A DNA stretch of 64,000 bases, taken from NCBI GenBank assembly GCA_963942565.1, contig OZ012699.1, forward strand, positions 24,560,599 through 24,624,598. The letters are read 5' to 3'. Shown in pieces: positions 42,752 through 61,599 of the stretch (within the stretch, counting starts at the first letter, position 1; each line of letters starts with the position of its first letter). The notes under the pieces are model-generated. The model saw only the letters and a program-made list of their open reading frames with translations. It ran no database searches and was not told where the DNA came from. Origin of the DNA: Maea johnstoni (taxonomy: Eukaryota > Annelida > Polychaeta > Spionida > Magelonidae). A program made the position numbers and the translations under genes.

Positions 42752-43289
42752 AATATACCTTACAGCTGCCAAATGACAGCACCTGCTGTGGTGAGGGCTA
42801 GTGCTGATAATATACCCCGAATCCGCCAGATGGCAGCACCTGCTGTGTTGAGAGCTTGTGCTTATAATATACCCCACATCCGCCAGATGGCAGCACCTGC
42901 TGTGGTAAGAGGTAGTGCTGATGATATACCCCACATCCACCAAATGGCAGCACCTGCTGTGGTGAGAGCTAGTGCTGATGATATACCCCACATCCGCCAG
43001 ATGGCAGCACCTGCTGTGGTGAAAGCTAGTTCTGATGATATACCCCACATCCGCCAGATGGCAGCACCTGCTGTGGTAAGAGCTTGTGCTGATGATATAC
43101 CCCACATCCGCCAGATGGCAGCACCTGCTGTGGTAAGAGCTTGAGCTGATGATATACCCCACATCCGCCAGATGGCAGCACCGGCTGTGGTGAGAGCACG
43201 TGCAGATACTATAGCTCACATCCGCCAGGTGGCAGCACTTGCAGTGGTGAGAGCACGTGTAGATAATGTACTGCACATCCGTTATATGG
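42752..43289 (+). promoter_or_regulatory. CTCF-like minisatellite, block B main part
   Basis: About nine units, seven with a good core, including CCGCCAGGTGGCAGC near 43219. All are on the + strand. Confidence 0.75.
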
Positions 43290-43460
43290 CAACCCTAAGA
43301 CTAGCCCTAACCCTAACTCTGGACCTGATTCCTAAACCTTAACCTAGGATTAGATTTAGGGTTATGAATCAGGTTCAGGGTTAGGTTTAGGGTTACCTTA
43401 CCCTAACCTTAACCCTGGACCTGATTCCTAACCCTAATCCTAACCCCAGTTTTAAGTTTG
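43290..43460. repeat. Telomere-like inverted repeat, block B
   Basis: Same structure as 17665..17850. Confidence 0.78.
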
Positions 43461-43537
43461 GGTATTCCAAGCTCCTTGACCTCCTTGCTGAGGACTGCGC
43501 GGATAAAGAGTCTACCGAGAGCACATGCAGATTATGT

Positions 43538-43968
43538 CATTACAGGAAATGTTCACATTGCCTACCGTCCCCCAGACTCAACTTGTGGAGTCTGGCGGGG
43601 GCAAGCACACTGAAATACAGCCGTGCTTCCTGTTAAGTCGCCGCCCTGTGTGTTCTCTCTTCGCTCCGTTGATCCGGGTCAAGTTCCTCCCTTGGGAACG
43701 CTGCCTCTGGCCCGGGCGTTCTGGTTGTTATGTGTATTGGAAGGGGTGTCAACACAAGGAGTGACAGCTTTACAGATTTCCACTTGTTGAAGAAGATTGA
43801 GTATAAAAGCAGTTTAATTGGAAATGACTACCAAACAGTGGGATGCTTAGGCAAGGAAGTATATAATACAACGGCTTACAGCTTAATATATGATTTCAGC
43901 GTGCTTTTGAGGGTTGAAAGTTGTATCTAGTGACATTCAGAAGTTCTATGTGACCATTTCCTGTCATG
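43538..43968 (+). mobile_element. MITE family T copy 1, block B
   Basis: CATTACAGGAAATG ... CATTTCCTGTCATG termini. Followed directly by residual CTCF-like units at 43969..44060. Confidence 0.7.
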
Positions 43969-44060
43969 GTACCCCACATCCGCTAGATGGCAGCACTTGT
44001 GTGGTGAGAGCAAGTGCAGATAATGTACCCCACATCCGCCGGATGGCAGCTGTGTTGAGG
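43969..44060 (+). promoter_or_regulatory. Residual CTCF-like units, block B
   Basis: Two units; CCGCTAGATGGCAGC is kept near 43980. Confidence 0.62.
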
Positions 44061-44067
44061 TCTACAG

Positions 44068-44394
44068 GCTACAAAGGCCATTGCTATTATATTGCTTGCG
44101 TAGAATTGTCCAATCAGAATTGTAGCATGTGACCGTTCATTAAATCCCCATAACGCTCTACCTGCCAAGGCTTCATAGGTCAGTCACTTTCATGATTCAT
44201 GTTTACAATATTAAAATTAAGCTCAAATCATCTCTATGTTGATAGCTAAAATATGGAACATATCTTTCAAAACAAAAGTTTTCTTTCGGAAGAAAAAAGG
44301 TAAAAGACTTAAATTTTTGAATTTTCTGTAGAAATCAAAAATCATCCAAAACTTCTTGCTCGCTTCCAATTAGTGCCAGCATCATACAGTATTA
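44068..44394 (+). repeat. R2 repeat, block B
   Basis: Copy of 18455..18777. Confidence 0.7.
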
Positions 44395-44413
44395 GTGAGC
44401 TGTAGCTAGTGGC

Positions 44414-44842
44414 CATTACAGGAAATGCGCACACAACTACCGTCCCTGCCACTACACTTGTGTAGTGGCAGGGACTGTATACTGTGCCGGCACACTGTGG
44501 ATCCGCTGTGCTTCCTGTCGTTCTCTCTCCCTAGAGAACGCTATCTATCTGGCAGGTACTAGCCGTGCAAGTCCTTATCTTAATGGGTCAAATGCAGTCA
44601 GCTGTGGCAGTATAGTAGGGGTGTTGACGCAAGAATAGACAGCCTTTAAGATTTCCACCTGCAGTGGAAAATTGAGTACAAAAGCGGTTTTAATGGAAGT
44701 AACTTTAAAAAGTGTGATATTGATGTAAGGAAGTATATAATACACCGGCTTTCAGCTTTGTATAGGAGTTTAAGCGTGCTCTTGAGGGTGAAAGTTGTAA
44801 CTAGTGACTTTAGAAAGTTCTATGTGACCATTTCCTGTCATG
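44414..44842 (+). mobile_element. MITE family T copy 2, block B
   Basis: Contains the perfect hairpin at 44442..44475. Confidence 0.7.
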
Positions 44843-45094
44843 ACACGAAGTGGCTCGAGTTGCTCTCGAGCATCCAAGTAACACGTGTGTATCTAAAAGT
44901 GAGGGGAACTAAATCAACAAGATCTACAATATATAAATCTATTCAGTATCTGTACCAGTAAAGTTTCTTTTGACTGACCGGATGTCTGTTCGTCTTTTTG
45001 GTGCATCACGCGGGTGCAACATTCTCGGAATCCTGGGAATTAGTAGCGTCATCTACCTGCAACCTGGTGAACTAGACGCATGATCACGCAACAT

Positions 45095-45428
45095 GCGCAA
45101 CTACGCAACAAATGCTCGCATGCAATAAATTATCCCGCGACATCTTGGTCATAGTAGCGGGAAAAGCTGCCACGGCGTTGGCCTCTATGTTCACGGTAAA
45201 ACTAAATTACTCGCCTTTCCATGAGTCAATTGTTATGCAGTTCAGATCGTTAGAACTAGCCTTTTTTTTCTCTTTTAAATCTTTTGCAAAATGAGGATTT
45301 TATGACAGGTTTAAATCGTAATATTTTGTATGCCAATAATTTTTAGTAAGATCTATAATATTAATCTTTTGGTCATAACGAAAAAAATAATCATTCGAAA
45401 CTTCACGCTCGCTTCCTAACATCATATA
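45095..45428 (+). repeat. R1 repeat, block B
   Basis: Copy of 19480..19817. Confidence 0.68.
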
Positions 45429-45939
45429 AATAGAGTTTTTATTTCTACTAGCATAGCCAGTTGTTATAACCAAGTGGGCTTGCCGGGGCAGACCCTATAC
45501 CCCCATTGCGTATATCTGGGTGCATTCTGGTAACAGAGTCGGGGGACAACTGTACCTGAAATGTTAAAATCTGTCCTTCCTAAATTTCTACCTCGTTGCC
45601 AAATTTTCTTCATACCTGACTGCACTAGGCTGGCTAATGTGAGCTAGCAATACCGCCAATACGTGCTGCTATTTATAGTTTTTATGAGCTCATTTATAAC
45701 GGAGCCGTCGCTTCAGCCAGCAAGGAGTCAATTCAATAAATGTAAGTCGGCAAATGCGGCGGGTCCCAAGACAATTTACAAACACAATTGTGAACATATT
45801 TCGCAAATCAATCACCCTGAACTACTGTTTTCCATGTCAAAAGTATTTATCTAGTATTTGATGAGTATATTTTTTATCAACAGAGATATTTTCAAACCTG
45901 TTTTGCATTTTTTTGCTATAAGAATCGTGTTCCTAATTG

Positions 45940-46106
45940 CAAAACAACAGAAAACAATGCTGCCGTTCACACCTGCACCATCGTGACAGTAAGACTTCCA
46001 GTTAAAAAACGACTTTATATAAACTGGGTCGTGAGCGAACTAGCAAAGAATGCGGAAGTAATGAAGGCTTGCATCTATTGCGTTGTACACCTTTAATAAT
46101 CAGGCC
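45940..46106 (+). promoter_or_regulatory. Promoter of gene 3 first exon B
   Basis: TATA element TTTATATAAA at 46014..46023. About three differences from the block C promoter in 165 bp. Confidence 0.58.
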
Positions 46107-46235
46107 ATGGCTTCGCAACAGGATGAACAGGATCGTAGTCTTGCCCGCACGTTGAAGTTGGCAGTATTAACAGGCGATGTGGAGACGGCCAGGAGGCCGA
46201 TCGAGTGCGGTAGTGATGTTAATGATACATTTTGG
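46107..46235 (+). CDS. Gene 3 alternative exon 1, block B version
   Basis: 43 codons: MASQQDEQDRSLARTLKLAV, LTGDVETARRPIECGSDVND, TFW, with donor GTCAGT at 46236. Thirteen of 43 residues differ from the block C version although the flanks are almost identical. The changes R-to-P and G-to-C in the ankyrin helix region may weaken folding, so relaxed constraint is possible. The next downstream + strand acceptor of this family is exon 2 at 57494. Confidence 0.7.
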
Positions 46236-47077
46236 GTCAGTAGAAACCTTTCAAATTTTGCGCAACGATTGTCTGTGCAGACGTTTTCTTTGCTTTCCCT
46301 ATTATCGCTCATTTCGAAGTCAACAACTTCTTGAAAGTATTGTTGACCATAACTAACAACTACAAAGCAAACTTTTCACAACACACGCATATAACCATTG
46401 TTGAATTAGGGCATAGGTGGTACTATGCTGACTAAATATCCGTTTAGTAGGCTAATGTAACGTATATTTCTCCTTTTTATTGACTTTTTATCCACTTCCG
46501 GAAATGATTAAACATATCCATGTTTGTGTTTCGTGGGACAGCGAACTAGGCCTGGGAATGAGTATCACAAAGTTCAGTGTTTACCCAGTTCACGCGAATC
46601 CGACGTCACTTACTTTAACAGCAGTGGCTCGGATGAACGAAAATGTGGTTGATAGATTCTGCAGGCCATCGTACTACTGACAGGGATGAGATCGGTATAT
46701 TCTTGTGTATTACCGTTATAATAGCTCTGTCGGTAGCAGCTACCGAGTTTAGCTCGTTATTGAAAAGACATTTTCAGAAGAAGTCTGTGGTTCCTTGCTG
46801 AATCTTCCCCAGCCATTTTAGCTTCGCCCTTTAAACGCGATGAAGCACCAACATTAACACCTACCCCTAAAAGTAGTACATGCTATCAATCAATAACTAC
46901 TTGATGCAAAGAAAAAAAGCTTTAGCATAGACGCTTACAGAACAATGTGTGCAGCTAAAGAGATCCAACAATTCTCCAAATCTTACAGCACTGACATATT
47001 GAAGACTATCTTTCTGTTATATTCAGAAATATTGAGGTTAATAGTTAGCATCTCGGCCTATTGAGGAATTATTCATC

Positions 47078-47079
<2 letters not shown>

Positions 47080-47164
<85 letters not shown>

Positions 47165-47169
47165 GTATG

Positions 47170-47243
<74 letters not shown>
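47080..47243. repeat. (AT)n microsatellite, block C
   Basis: Single AT core between ATTCATCTGAATA and ATAACCTAGATGCAG. It gives the simpler state for comparison with block B. Confidence 0.95.
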
Positions 47244-47244
<1 letters not shown>

Positions 47245-47744
47245 CCTAGATGCAGTATTACACATATTAGATTTCTTGCACCATATTATGTTACTTTTCG
47301 CTAGTAAACATAGAATATCCTCATTTACTTGTAGTGATTCTTGTTGCCGCGTCCACAAACTGTTTATGGCAGCTTGAACATATAATACGATAGATAACAT
47401 TATTGGTAGCACATTTTAACAGCAACTGTATCTTATCAATTTTTGTTGAAACAGATATGATTAATTATGCAAATAAATTCTCAATTTCATGTAAAGTGCT
47501 CTTTTGTTATGCTTAACAAAAGCGAATGAAAAAATGCATGTCTGTTTATATGGAATAAACACATTTTAAGCCCAAATGCTGTATTCCCAAATAAAAATTG
47601 ACAATTTTCTCATTTAAATGATCTCATACTCTACCAGCTGTGTCGCTCAACACGGCCTAGGACCAAAAGAATAGAAGGGAGTGTCCTTTGATTATTCTTA
47701 TAACAGCAAATGTCATTTAGAAAACTCCATGCTCGGCAGATTGG

Positions 47745-48177
47745 AGTGATGTGATGAGAGCTAGTGCTAATAATACAACCCACATTCACCAGATGTCAGC
47801 ACCTGCTGTGGTGAGGGCTAGTACTGATAGTACACCCCACATCCACCAGATGGCAGCACCTGCTGTGGTGAGGGCTAGTACTAGTAATATACCCCATATC
47901 CGCCAGATGGCAGCACCTGCTGTGGTGAGGGCTAGTACTAGTAATATACCCCACATCCACCAGATGGCAGCACCTGCTGTGGTGAGAGCTAGTACTGGTA
48001 ATATACCCCACATCCGCCAGATGGCAGCACCTGCTGTGGTGAGAGCTAGTACTGGTAATATACCCCACATCCGCCCGATGGCAGCACCTGCTGTGGTGAG
48101 AGCTAGTGCTGATAATATACCCCACATTCGCCAGATGGCAGCATATAGTGTGGTGAGAGTTAGTGGAGATTATATAC
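47745..48177 (+). promoter_or_regulatory. CTCF-like minisatellite, block C left part
   Basis: Seven to eight units, four with a good core, all on the + strand. Confidence 0.72.
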
Positions 48178-48629
48178 CCCCCGGGGGGGGGGGGCACTCA
48201 GGTACAGAGGGGGGCTGCACCCGCGTTACGTATTTCGCAGAAGAAGGGGTCTTTTTTGAGACCTCTGCATATCCGCGATTTTGTAAAAGAAGGGTACATT
48301 TTTGTACGAAGTATGCAGGCTGAAAATCCCCTTACAATCAATGAAATATATGCGGCTCTGAGGCCGAGTGACTTCTGAAGTGACTGGTCTTCTGAGTTTG
48401 CTGCCGCCACTTGCTGCCGCTAAAAAGGCAGAGGATTATAAAATATAAAGTTCAAATACGTGTTCCCATTCATCCAATGAAGGGGTGTTTATTTAGTGGA
48501 AAAAGTCAGCGTTTTGATTGAAATAAGGGTGTTTTTTTTTGGCCAGAAATCAGTGCTTTAGGGGTACTTTTTTATTTTGATAACGAGCGTATGCGCCCCT
48601 GTAAATACCAGAGTGCGCCCGCTCCCGGG
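48178..48629 (+). mobile_element. MITE-G, block C
   Basis: Same insertion as in A and B, flanked by TATATAC and AATATAC. An internal deletion of about 12 bp lies near 48306. Confidence 0.8.
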
Positions 48630-49451
48630 AATATACCGTACAGCTGCCAAATGACAGCACCTGCTGTGGTGAGGGCTAGTGCTGATAATATACCCCTAAT
48701 CCGCCAGATGGCAGCACCTGCTGTGTTGAGAGCTTGTGCTTATAATATACCCCACATCCGCCAGATGGCAGCACCTGCTGTGGTAAGAGCTAGTGCTGAT
48801 GATATACCCCACATCCACCAAATGGCAGCACCTGCTGTGGTGAGAGCTAGTGCTGATGATATACCCCACATCCGCCAGATGGCAGCACCTGCTGTGGTGA
48901 AAGCTAGTGCTGATGATATACCCTACATCCGCCAGATGGCAGCACCTGCTGTGGTAAGAGCTTGAGCTGATGATATACCCCACATCCGCCAGTTGGCAGC
49001 ACCTGCTGTGGTAAGAGCTTGAGCTGATGATATACCCCACATCCGCCAGATGGCAGCACCGGCTGTGGTGAGAGCACGTGCAGATAATATAGCTCACATC
49101 CGCCAGGTGGCAGCACTTGCAGAGGTGAGAGCACGTGCAGATAATATAGCTCACATCCGCCAGGTGGCAGCACCTGCTGTGGTGAGAGCTAGTGCTGATG
49201 ATATACCCCACATCCGCCAGATGGCAGCACCTGCTGTGGTGAAAGCTAGTGCTGATGATATACCCTACATCCGCCAGATGGCAGCACCTGCTGTGGTAAG
49301 AGCTTGAGCTGATGATATACCCCTAATCCGCCAGATGGCAGCACCGGCTGTGGTGAGAGCACGTGCAGATAATATAGCTCACATCCGCCAGGTGGCAGCA
49401 CTTGCAGTGGTGAGAGCACGTGCAGATAATGTACTGCACATCCGTTATATG
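48630..49451 (+). promoter_or_regulatory. CTCF-like minisatellite, block C main part
   Basis: About 14 units, 11 with a good core, including several CCGCCAGGTGGCAGC variants. A group of units appears duplicated within this array, so copy number differs between the blocks. Confidence 0.76.
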
Positions 49452-49622
49452 GCAACCCTAAGACTAGCCCTAACCCTAACTCTGGACCTGATTCCTAACC
49501 CTTAACCTAGGATTAGATTTAGGGTTATGAATCAGGTTCAGGGTTAGGTTTAGGGTTACCTTACCCTAACCTTAACCCTGGACCTTATTCCTAACCCTAA
49601 TCCTAACCCTAGTTTTAAGTTT
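49452..49622. repeat. Telomere-like inverted repeat, block C
   Basis: Same structure as 17665..17850. Confidence 0.78.
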
Positions 49623-49700
49623 GGGTATTCCAAGCTCCTTGACCTCCTTGCTGAGGACTGCGCGGATAAAGAGTCTACCGAGAGCACATGCAGATTATGT

Positions 49701-50131
49701 CATTACAGGAAATGTTCACATTGCCTACCGTCCCCCAGACTCAACTTGTGGAGTCTGGCGGGGGCAAGCACACTGAAATACAGCCGTGCTTCCTGTTAAG
49801 TCGCCGCCCTCTGTGTTCTCCCTTCGCTCCGTTGATCCGGGTCAAGTTCCTCCCTTGGGAACGCTGCCTCTGGCCCGGGCGTTCTGGTTGTTATGTGTAT
49901 TGGAAGGGGTGTCAACACAAGGAGTGACAGCTTTACAGATTTCCACTTGTTGAAGAAGATTGAGTATAAAAGCAGTTTAATTGGAAATGACTACCAAACA
50001 GTGGGATGCTTAGGCAAGGAAGTATATAATACAACGGCTTACAGCTTAATATATGATTTCAGCGTGCTCTTGAGGGTTGAAAGTTGTATCTAGTGACATT
50101 CAGAAGTTCTATGTGACCATTTCCTGTCATG
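49701..50131 (+). mobile_element. MITE family T copy 1, block C
   Basis: CATTACAGGAAATG ... CATTTCCTGTCATG termini. Followed by residual CTCF-like units at 50132..50224. Confidence 0.7.
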
Positions 50132-50224
50132 GTACCCCACATCCGCTAGATGGCAGCACTTGTGTCGTGAGAGCAAGTGCAGATAATGTACCCCACATCC
50201 GCCGGATGGCAGCTGTGTTGAGGT
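50132..50224 (+). promoter_or_regulatory. Residual CTCF-like units, block C
   Basis: Two units as in A and B; CCGCTAGATGGCAGC is kept near 50143. Confidence 0.62.
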
Positions 50225-50230
50225 CTACAG

Positions 50231-50555
50231 GCTACAAAGGCCATTGCTATTATATTGCTTGCGTAGAATTGTCCAATCAGAATTGTAGCATGTGACCGTT
50301 CATTAAATCCCCATAACGCTCTACCTGCCAAGGCTTCATAGGTCAGTCACTTTCATGATTCATGTTTACAATATTTAAATTAAGCTCAAATCATCTCTAT
50401 GTTGATAGCTGAAATATGGAACATATCTTTCGAAACAAAAGTTTTCTTTCGGAAGAAAAAAGGTAAAAGACTTAAATTTTTGAATTTTCTGTAGAAATCA
50501 AAAATCATCCAAAACTTCTTGCTCGCTTCCAATTAGTGCCAGCATCATACAGTAT
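50231..50555 (+). repeat. R2 repeat, block C
   Basis: Copy of 18455..18777. Confidence 0.7.
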
Positions 50556-50576
50556 TAGTGAGCTGTAGCTAGTGGC

Positions 50577-51005
50577 CATTACAGGAAATGCGCACACAAC
50601 TACCGTCCCTGCCACTACACTTGTGTAGTGGCAGGGACTGTATACTGTGCCGGCACACTGTGGATCCGCTGTGCTTCCTGTCGTTCTCTCTCCCTAGAGA
50701 ACGCTATCTATCTGGCAGGTACTAGCCGTGCAAGTCCTTATCTTAATGGGTCAAATGCAGTCAGCTGTGGCAGTATAGTAGGGGTGTTGACGCAAGAATA
50801 GACAGCCTTTAAGATTTCCACCTGCAGTGGAAAATTGAGTACAAAAGCGGTTTTAATGGAAATAACTTTAAAAAGTGTGATATTGATGTAAGGAAGTATA
50901 TAATACACCGGCTTGCAGCTTTGTATAGGAGTTTAAGCGTGCTCTTGAGGGTGAAAGTTGTAACTAGTGACTTTAACAAGTTCTATGTGACCATTTCCTG
51001 TCATG
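50577..51005 (+). mobile_element. MITE family T copy 2, block C
   Basis: Contains the perfect hairpin at 50605..50638. Confidence 0.7.
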
Positions 51006-51254
51006 GCACGAAGTGGCTCGAGTTGCTCTCGAGCATCCAAGTAACACGTGTGTACCTAAAAGTGAGGGGAACTAAATCAACAAGATCTACAATATATAAA
51101 TCTGTTCAGTATCTGTACCAGTAAAGTTTCTTTTGACTGACCGGATGTCTGTTCGTCTTTTTGGTGCATCACGCGGGTGCAACATTCTCGGAATCCTGGG
51201 AATTAGTAGCGTCATGTACCTGCAACCTGGTGAACTAGACGCATGATCACGCAA

Positions 51255-51587
51255 CTACGCAACAAACGCTCGCATGCAATAAATGATCCCGCGACATCTT
51301 GGTCATAGTAGCGGGAAAAGCTGCCACGGCGTTGGCCTCTATGTTCACGGTAAAACTAAATTACTCGCCTTTCCATGGGTCAATTGTAATGCAGTTTAGA
51401 TCGTTAGAACTAGCCTTTTTATTCTCTTTTAAATCTTTTGCAAAATGAGGATTTTATGACAGGTTTAAATCGTAATATTTTGTATGCCAATAATTTTTAG
51501 TAAGATCTATAATATTAATCTTTTGGTCATAACGAAAAAAATAATCATTAGAAACTTCACGCTCGCTTCCTAACATCATATAAATAT
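51255..51587 (+). repeat. R1 repeat, block C
   Basis: Copy of 19480..19817. Confidence 0.68.
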
Positions 51588-52099
51588 AATTTTTATTTCT
51601 ACTAGCATAGCCAGTTGTTATAACCAAGTGGGCTTGCCGGGGCAGACCCTATACCCCCATTGCGTATATCTGGGTGCATTCTGGTAACAGAGTCGGGGGA
51701 CAACTGTACCTGAAATGTTAAAATCTGTCCTTCCTAAATTTCTACCTCGTTGCCAAATTTTCTTCATACCTGACTGCACTAGGCTGGCTAATGTGAGCTA
51801 GCAATACCGCCAATACGTGCTGCTATTTATAGTTTTTATGAGCTCATTTATAACGGAGACGTCGCTTCGGCCAGCAAGGAGTCAATTCAATAAATGTAAG
51901 CCGGCAAATGCGGCGGGTCCCAAGACAATTTACAAACACAATAATTATTGTGAACATATTTCGCAAATCAATCACCCTTAACTACTGTTTTCCATGTCAA
52001 AAGTATTTATCTAGTCTTTGATGTGTATTTATTTTATCAACAGAGATATTTTCAACGCTGTTTTGCATTTTTTTGCTATAAAAATCGTGTTCCTAATTA

Positions 52100-52266
52100 G
52101 AAAACAACAGAAAACAATGCTGCCGTTCACACCTGCACCATCGTGACAGTAAGACCGCCAGTTAAAAAACAACTTTATATAAACTGGGTCGTGAGCGAAC
52201 TAGCAAAGAATGCGGAAGTAATGAAGGCTTGCATCTATTGCGTTGTACACCTTTAATAATCAGGCC
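52100..52266 (+). promoter_or_regulatory. Promoter of gene 3 first exon C
   Basis: TATA element TTTATATAAA at 52174..52183, 84 bp before the ATG as in A and B. Confidence 0.58.
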
Positions 52267-57592
<5,326 letters not shown>

Positions 57593-58718
57593 GTTAGACA
57601 TAGGGTTGGATGCCATTAAGAGGTAATGGTACTGGTACCGGTATCATTTCAGAAAGTATCATACCGTTTCATTCCTTTAAGGTACTCTTAACGATACTAA
57701 CCACTATGTAGTTATTATCCCTTATGCATTGTTCAGGATCCTAAACTTGACTATTTACGACAAAACTTTGTAATAATGCAATAATGTTCCATTAACAGTA
57801 CCGTTAAAATACTGTACCATTTCATTGGTACTAATTCCGTACCACACAGATTATTTTTTGGAGGCATCCATCCCAAAGGTAGTATAAAAAAGCATGCAAA
57901 TATTAACATTCATTCTCGTCAACAATTGTAGGACTATTTGTTTCCTTAATACTTGTATTGGAGTATCATCTGCACCATAATGGCCAGGAGTAATGCATTA
58001 AGATCAGTTCATTTTGATTATTGTTTGATAGTCATTAATTTAATAGTGTTTATCAATTACTGTGACAATGACTCACCATTTGTCAACACTGAGCCCTTTC
58101 ATGCCCTCCCTGAGTTTTTAAACAAGTTTCCTCCAGATTTGTGGTTTCCTTCATACTAACTCAGGAATAAAGTATGCCCTCACTGAAAACTTGAAAGAAA
58201 GTCTATGCTTCATGCGTCCCAAGATTTCCACTGGGGTTCCCAACTAAAAGTTGCTTCTCGCAGCTATTTATCTCAATTAGCCATTTCGAGGGTTTCTGTA
58301 CACTTGTTAAATATTGCTTGACAATGTTTTCCCTATTTCCTGTGATTCTTTTGGAGTTATTTTTGTGGATGGCCTGTGTTGAGTTAATTGGTGTTGAGTA
58401 TTTTATATTTCTTTTCTTTTAGAATTTATCTCTGCGGGCATGTGATCATGGTTTTTAGTGTTTTGTTCCCTGTTTGGCTTTTCTGCACATGTGCTACAAC
58501 TTCCTTATTATTTTCTTAAAGTCCATCAAGATTTACCTCAGTGCCTGAGGCAACTGCAGCCTAGCTGGCACAGAAATACTAAGGTTGGCTTCCTCAAACC
58601 ATTGGTTATAATACCTTATATTTTCAGAAATTGACGTACTTTTTTTAATAATTTTATTGTTCCATAAGACATATTATAAATACAATATACAAATAAAAGT
58701 TTATATATATAAGACCGT

Positions 58719-61363
58719 TCATTTTAAGACATTGTATAGGCTGGACCACTTTCCTAGTATTTTTGGCAGTGTTTTATTGACTGTACCTAGGTGGATATCT
58801 AGTTCCATGTGGCTTTTAAGTATTTTCTTTATTTTTATAATATTTACTGGGGAACAGTTCCATTTTCCCTTGTATATTTCGTGCTTACATATAATATATA
58901 CATAGTTTATTATAAGTTCATTTTCTGGGTTTCCCAGTAAGATTGATAATTTATCTGCCACTACTGGTTTTGTCATTATAGAATTCAACCATGTTTCTAG
59001 TTCCACCCATAGTCTTTTAATACCTGTACAGTCATATAGAAGATGTGAGATTGTTTCCGTACTGTTGCAATTGTCACAGAGTTCGTTGTCCCTGATATTA
59101 AATTGATGGAGTTTTTTATTTGTAACAAGTGACCTGTGGAGGATCTGGAATTGGAAATACTTGCTTCTTGCGTTCATTTTGCAATTGGTTGTTACGCTGT
59201 ACAAGTATTTCCAATTTAGATTAATCTTCTCCAATTCTATTTCCCATTTTATTTGTCCCATAGGCTTAGTTTCATCTAGTTGCCGGTAGATTTTTCTTAT
59301 ATTTTTTGTACCTTTTTTATCTGACAATATCCATGTTATATGAGATGGTATAGTAATATTTTGATCTCTTGTTTTGTGTAATAGATCAATTTTCCATAGG
59401 TTTGGTATAGCTAGTCTTAAGGCCATGTAGGTAGTCCACATTATTTGTTTCCCTATTAGGTTTTCCAGATTTTCTTTGCTTCTGGGGTTCCCTTGGTAGT
59501 CAAACAAATCCTTCAGATATATTATACCGTTTATGAATAAGTCGTTGTTGAAAGGAATATTTATAAGGGGGTTTCCCCATAGATGTTGTTCAGAGGGTTG
59601 AATTTCGATGTTGTTTTTTGCATTGCTATACCATCTAATATAAGCAGAAATAACACATTTCCAGAATGGGTTTGTTGTTTTTTTGTACAAGGCTTCATGG
59701 TAACTTTCATCTGTTATGATTAGTCTGTCTATTTTATATGAGTTTGCGAAACTAAGCCAGTCAGGGTTTTCTTTCTCCATTTTTCTTATCCATGTCAATT
59801 TAAGCCCCATGTCAAATCCATTTATGTCAAGCATATTCATACCGCCATTGATGATATCTTTATAAAGTAGTTTCTTATTGATTTCGTGGCGCTTATTTTT
59901 CCATATGAAATCTACAAGTAGATTTTCTATTGCTTTTAGAAATTTTGATGGTGGTGTTGGCAATGCTTGAAGTATATGAATTATCTTTGACAGAATCAAG
60001 CTTTTTGCTATACAAACTCTTCCGATTGGTGTTATATTTCTGTATAACCAGTTTTGTATTATCTTTTTCATTGAATCTAGCTTTTCTTCTATATTTTGTA
60101 TCGTTATATCCTTCATATTTAACACATTGTATTTAATTCCTAACGCAACGAACTCTGTGACCCACTCCAGGTCATTTTCCCTACAATATCTTCTGTCGGT
60201 TTCTCGGATGGGTCCTATCCTGATGACTTTTGTCTTATTAATATTAATTTCTAAGCCAGACATTTGATAGAAGATGTGTAGTTTCTCTAAACATCTTCTT
60301 AAGTTTTCCTCAGAGGCCTTAAGAAAGACTGACGTATCGTCAGCATATTGACTGCATTTATGTTCTTTATTATTTATATTTATACCTTCAATGTTGGCAT
60401 CATTTTTGATTGAGAGTGTAAGAAATTCTGAGCATAAAATAAAGAGGTATGGCGAGATAGGATCTCCTTGTCGGCATCCCCTTTCCAATGGAAAGGAGTC
60501 CGACAAGTGACCATTCAAAATTATTTTAGATTTAGCCCCTTTTTGGAACATTTCAATCCATTTTATGAAATTTGGCCCAAGATTGAAAGATTTAAGGGAA
60601 TCCTTGATAAACTTCCAGGATAAGCTATCAAAAGCTTTCTGGAAATCTATTAATAGAATTAGACCGTTGATTTCCTTATTCTCACATTCAAAAATGATAT
60701 CTGACATGATTCTAGTGCAGTCTGCAATTGACCTGCCTTTTAAGGAACCCTTCTGTTCATGACTGATTATTCTGTTTAATAGGGGTCTCATTCTATTTGT
60801 TATACATAAGGATATTAGCTTGTAGGTGGGGTTAAGGAGGGATATTGGGCGCCAGTTTTTCAGTAGGTTTCTTGCTTTGCCCGATTTGGGCAGGCAAGTG
60901 ATTAGTCCATATGTTTGGGAGTCAGTTAGGTTTCCTTCAGAGAAGCATTGGTTTACACAATTGTAGAAATAGTGACCTATTTGGGGCCAGAAGGTTTTGA
61001 AAAAATCGGCACAGTAGCCATCTGTGCCAGGGGACTTGTTATTTTTAAGTTGGGATAACGCAGTATCTATTTCTTTTTTGGTGAGCGGGGAATCTAAGGC
61101 TTCTTGTTCAACGTCTGTTAGTTTTTCAGGGATGGTTCTTATGTTGTCTGTGTTTATCTGTTGATCTCGTTTTTTATACAGCTCCTCGTAGAATTCCTTA
61201 ACCTTTTCTAATATTTGCATTTGATTGGTGATTTTAGTGTTCTCATCTATTTTTATCTCCGATATATTTTCATTTACCCTATTTTTGTTTTCTAGATTTA
61301 AAAAGAATCTACTGGGTTTCTCTCCATGTTCTAGCCAATCATGATTGTTATCTTAGTCGCCAT
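58719..61363 (-). CDS. LINE ORF2, reverse transcriptase (endonuclease missing)
   Basis: The - strand frame is open from about 61352 to 58719. Counting from the Met at 61220 (833 residues), the RT has SPGTDGY at 63-69, the catalytic LIDFQKAFD near 190-198, GCRQGDPISPYLF near 248-260 and YADD at 292-295. A C-terminal zinc knuckle C-x2-C-x7-H-x4-C is at 715-731. The upstream DNNHDWLEHGEKPSRFF matches the usual linker between endonuclease and RT. The probable original start ATG-GCG-ACT-AAG-ATA (MATKITI) at 61363 is fused almost directly to this linker, out of frame. The whole endonuclease, usually more than 200 residues, is therefore gone, while the RT frame has no stop. Confidence 0.88.
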
Positions 61364-61599
61364 AGAGATGTCGATTTTTGTTGTTTCTAGGTCTGGTTTG
61401 CATGATGTTGTATTTACAATTTGTGGAACAATATATAAAGTGTAACGTCACTAAAACATTAACAATGAACAGTATTAGTATAAAAATTAAAAAAGAAACT
61501 AATGTTCTTGTTTGTAGGGGAAAATTCCCCTTTACGCAGTTACCCGTGTTACTTTTAGGGTTACTGATTTGAGCTCCTGTATTTTCCTATTTATTCACT

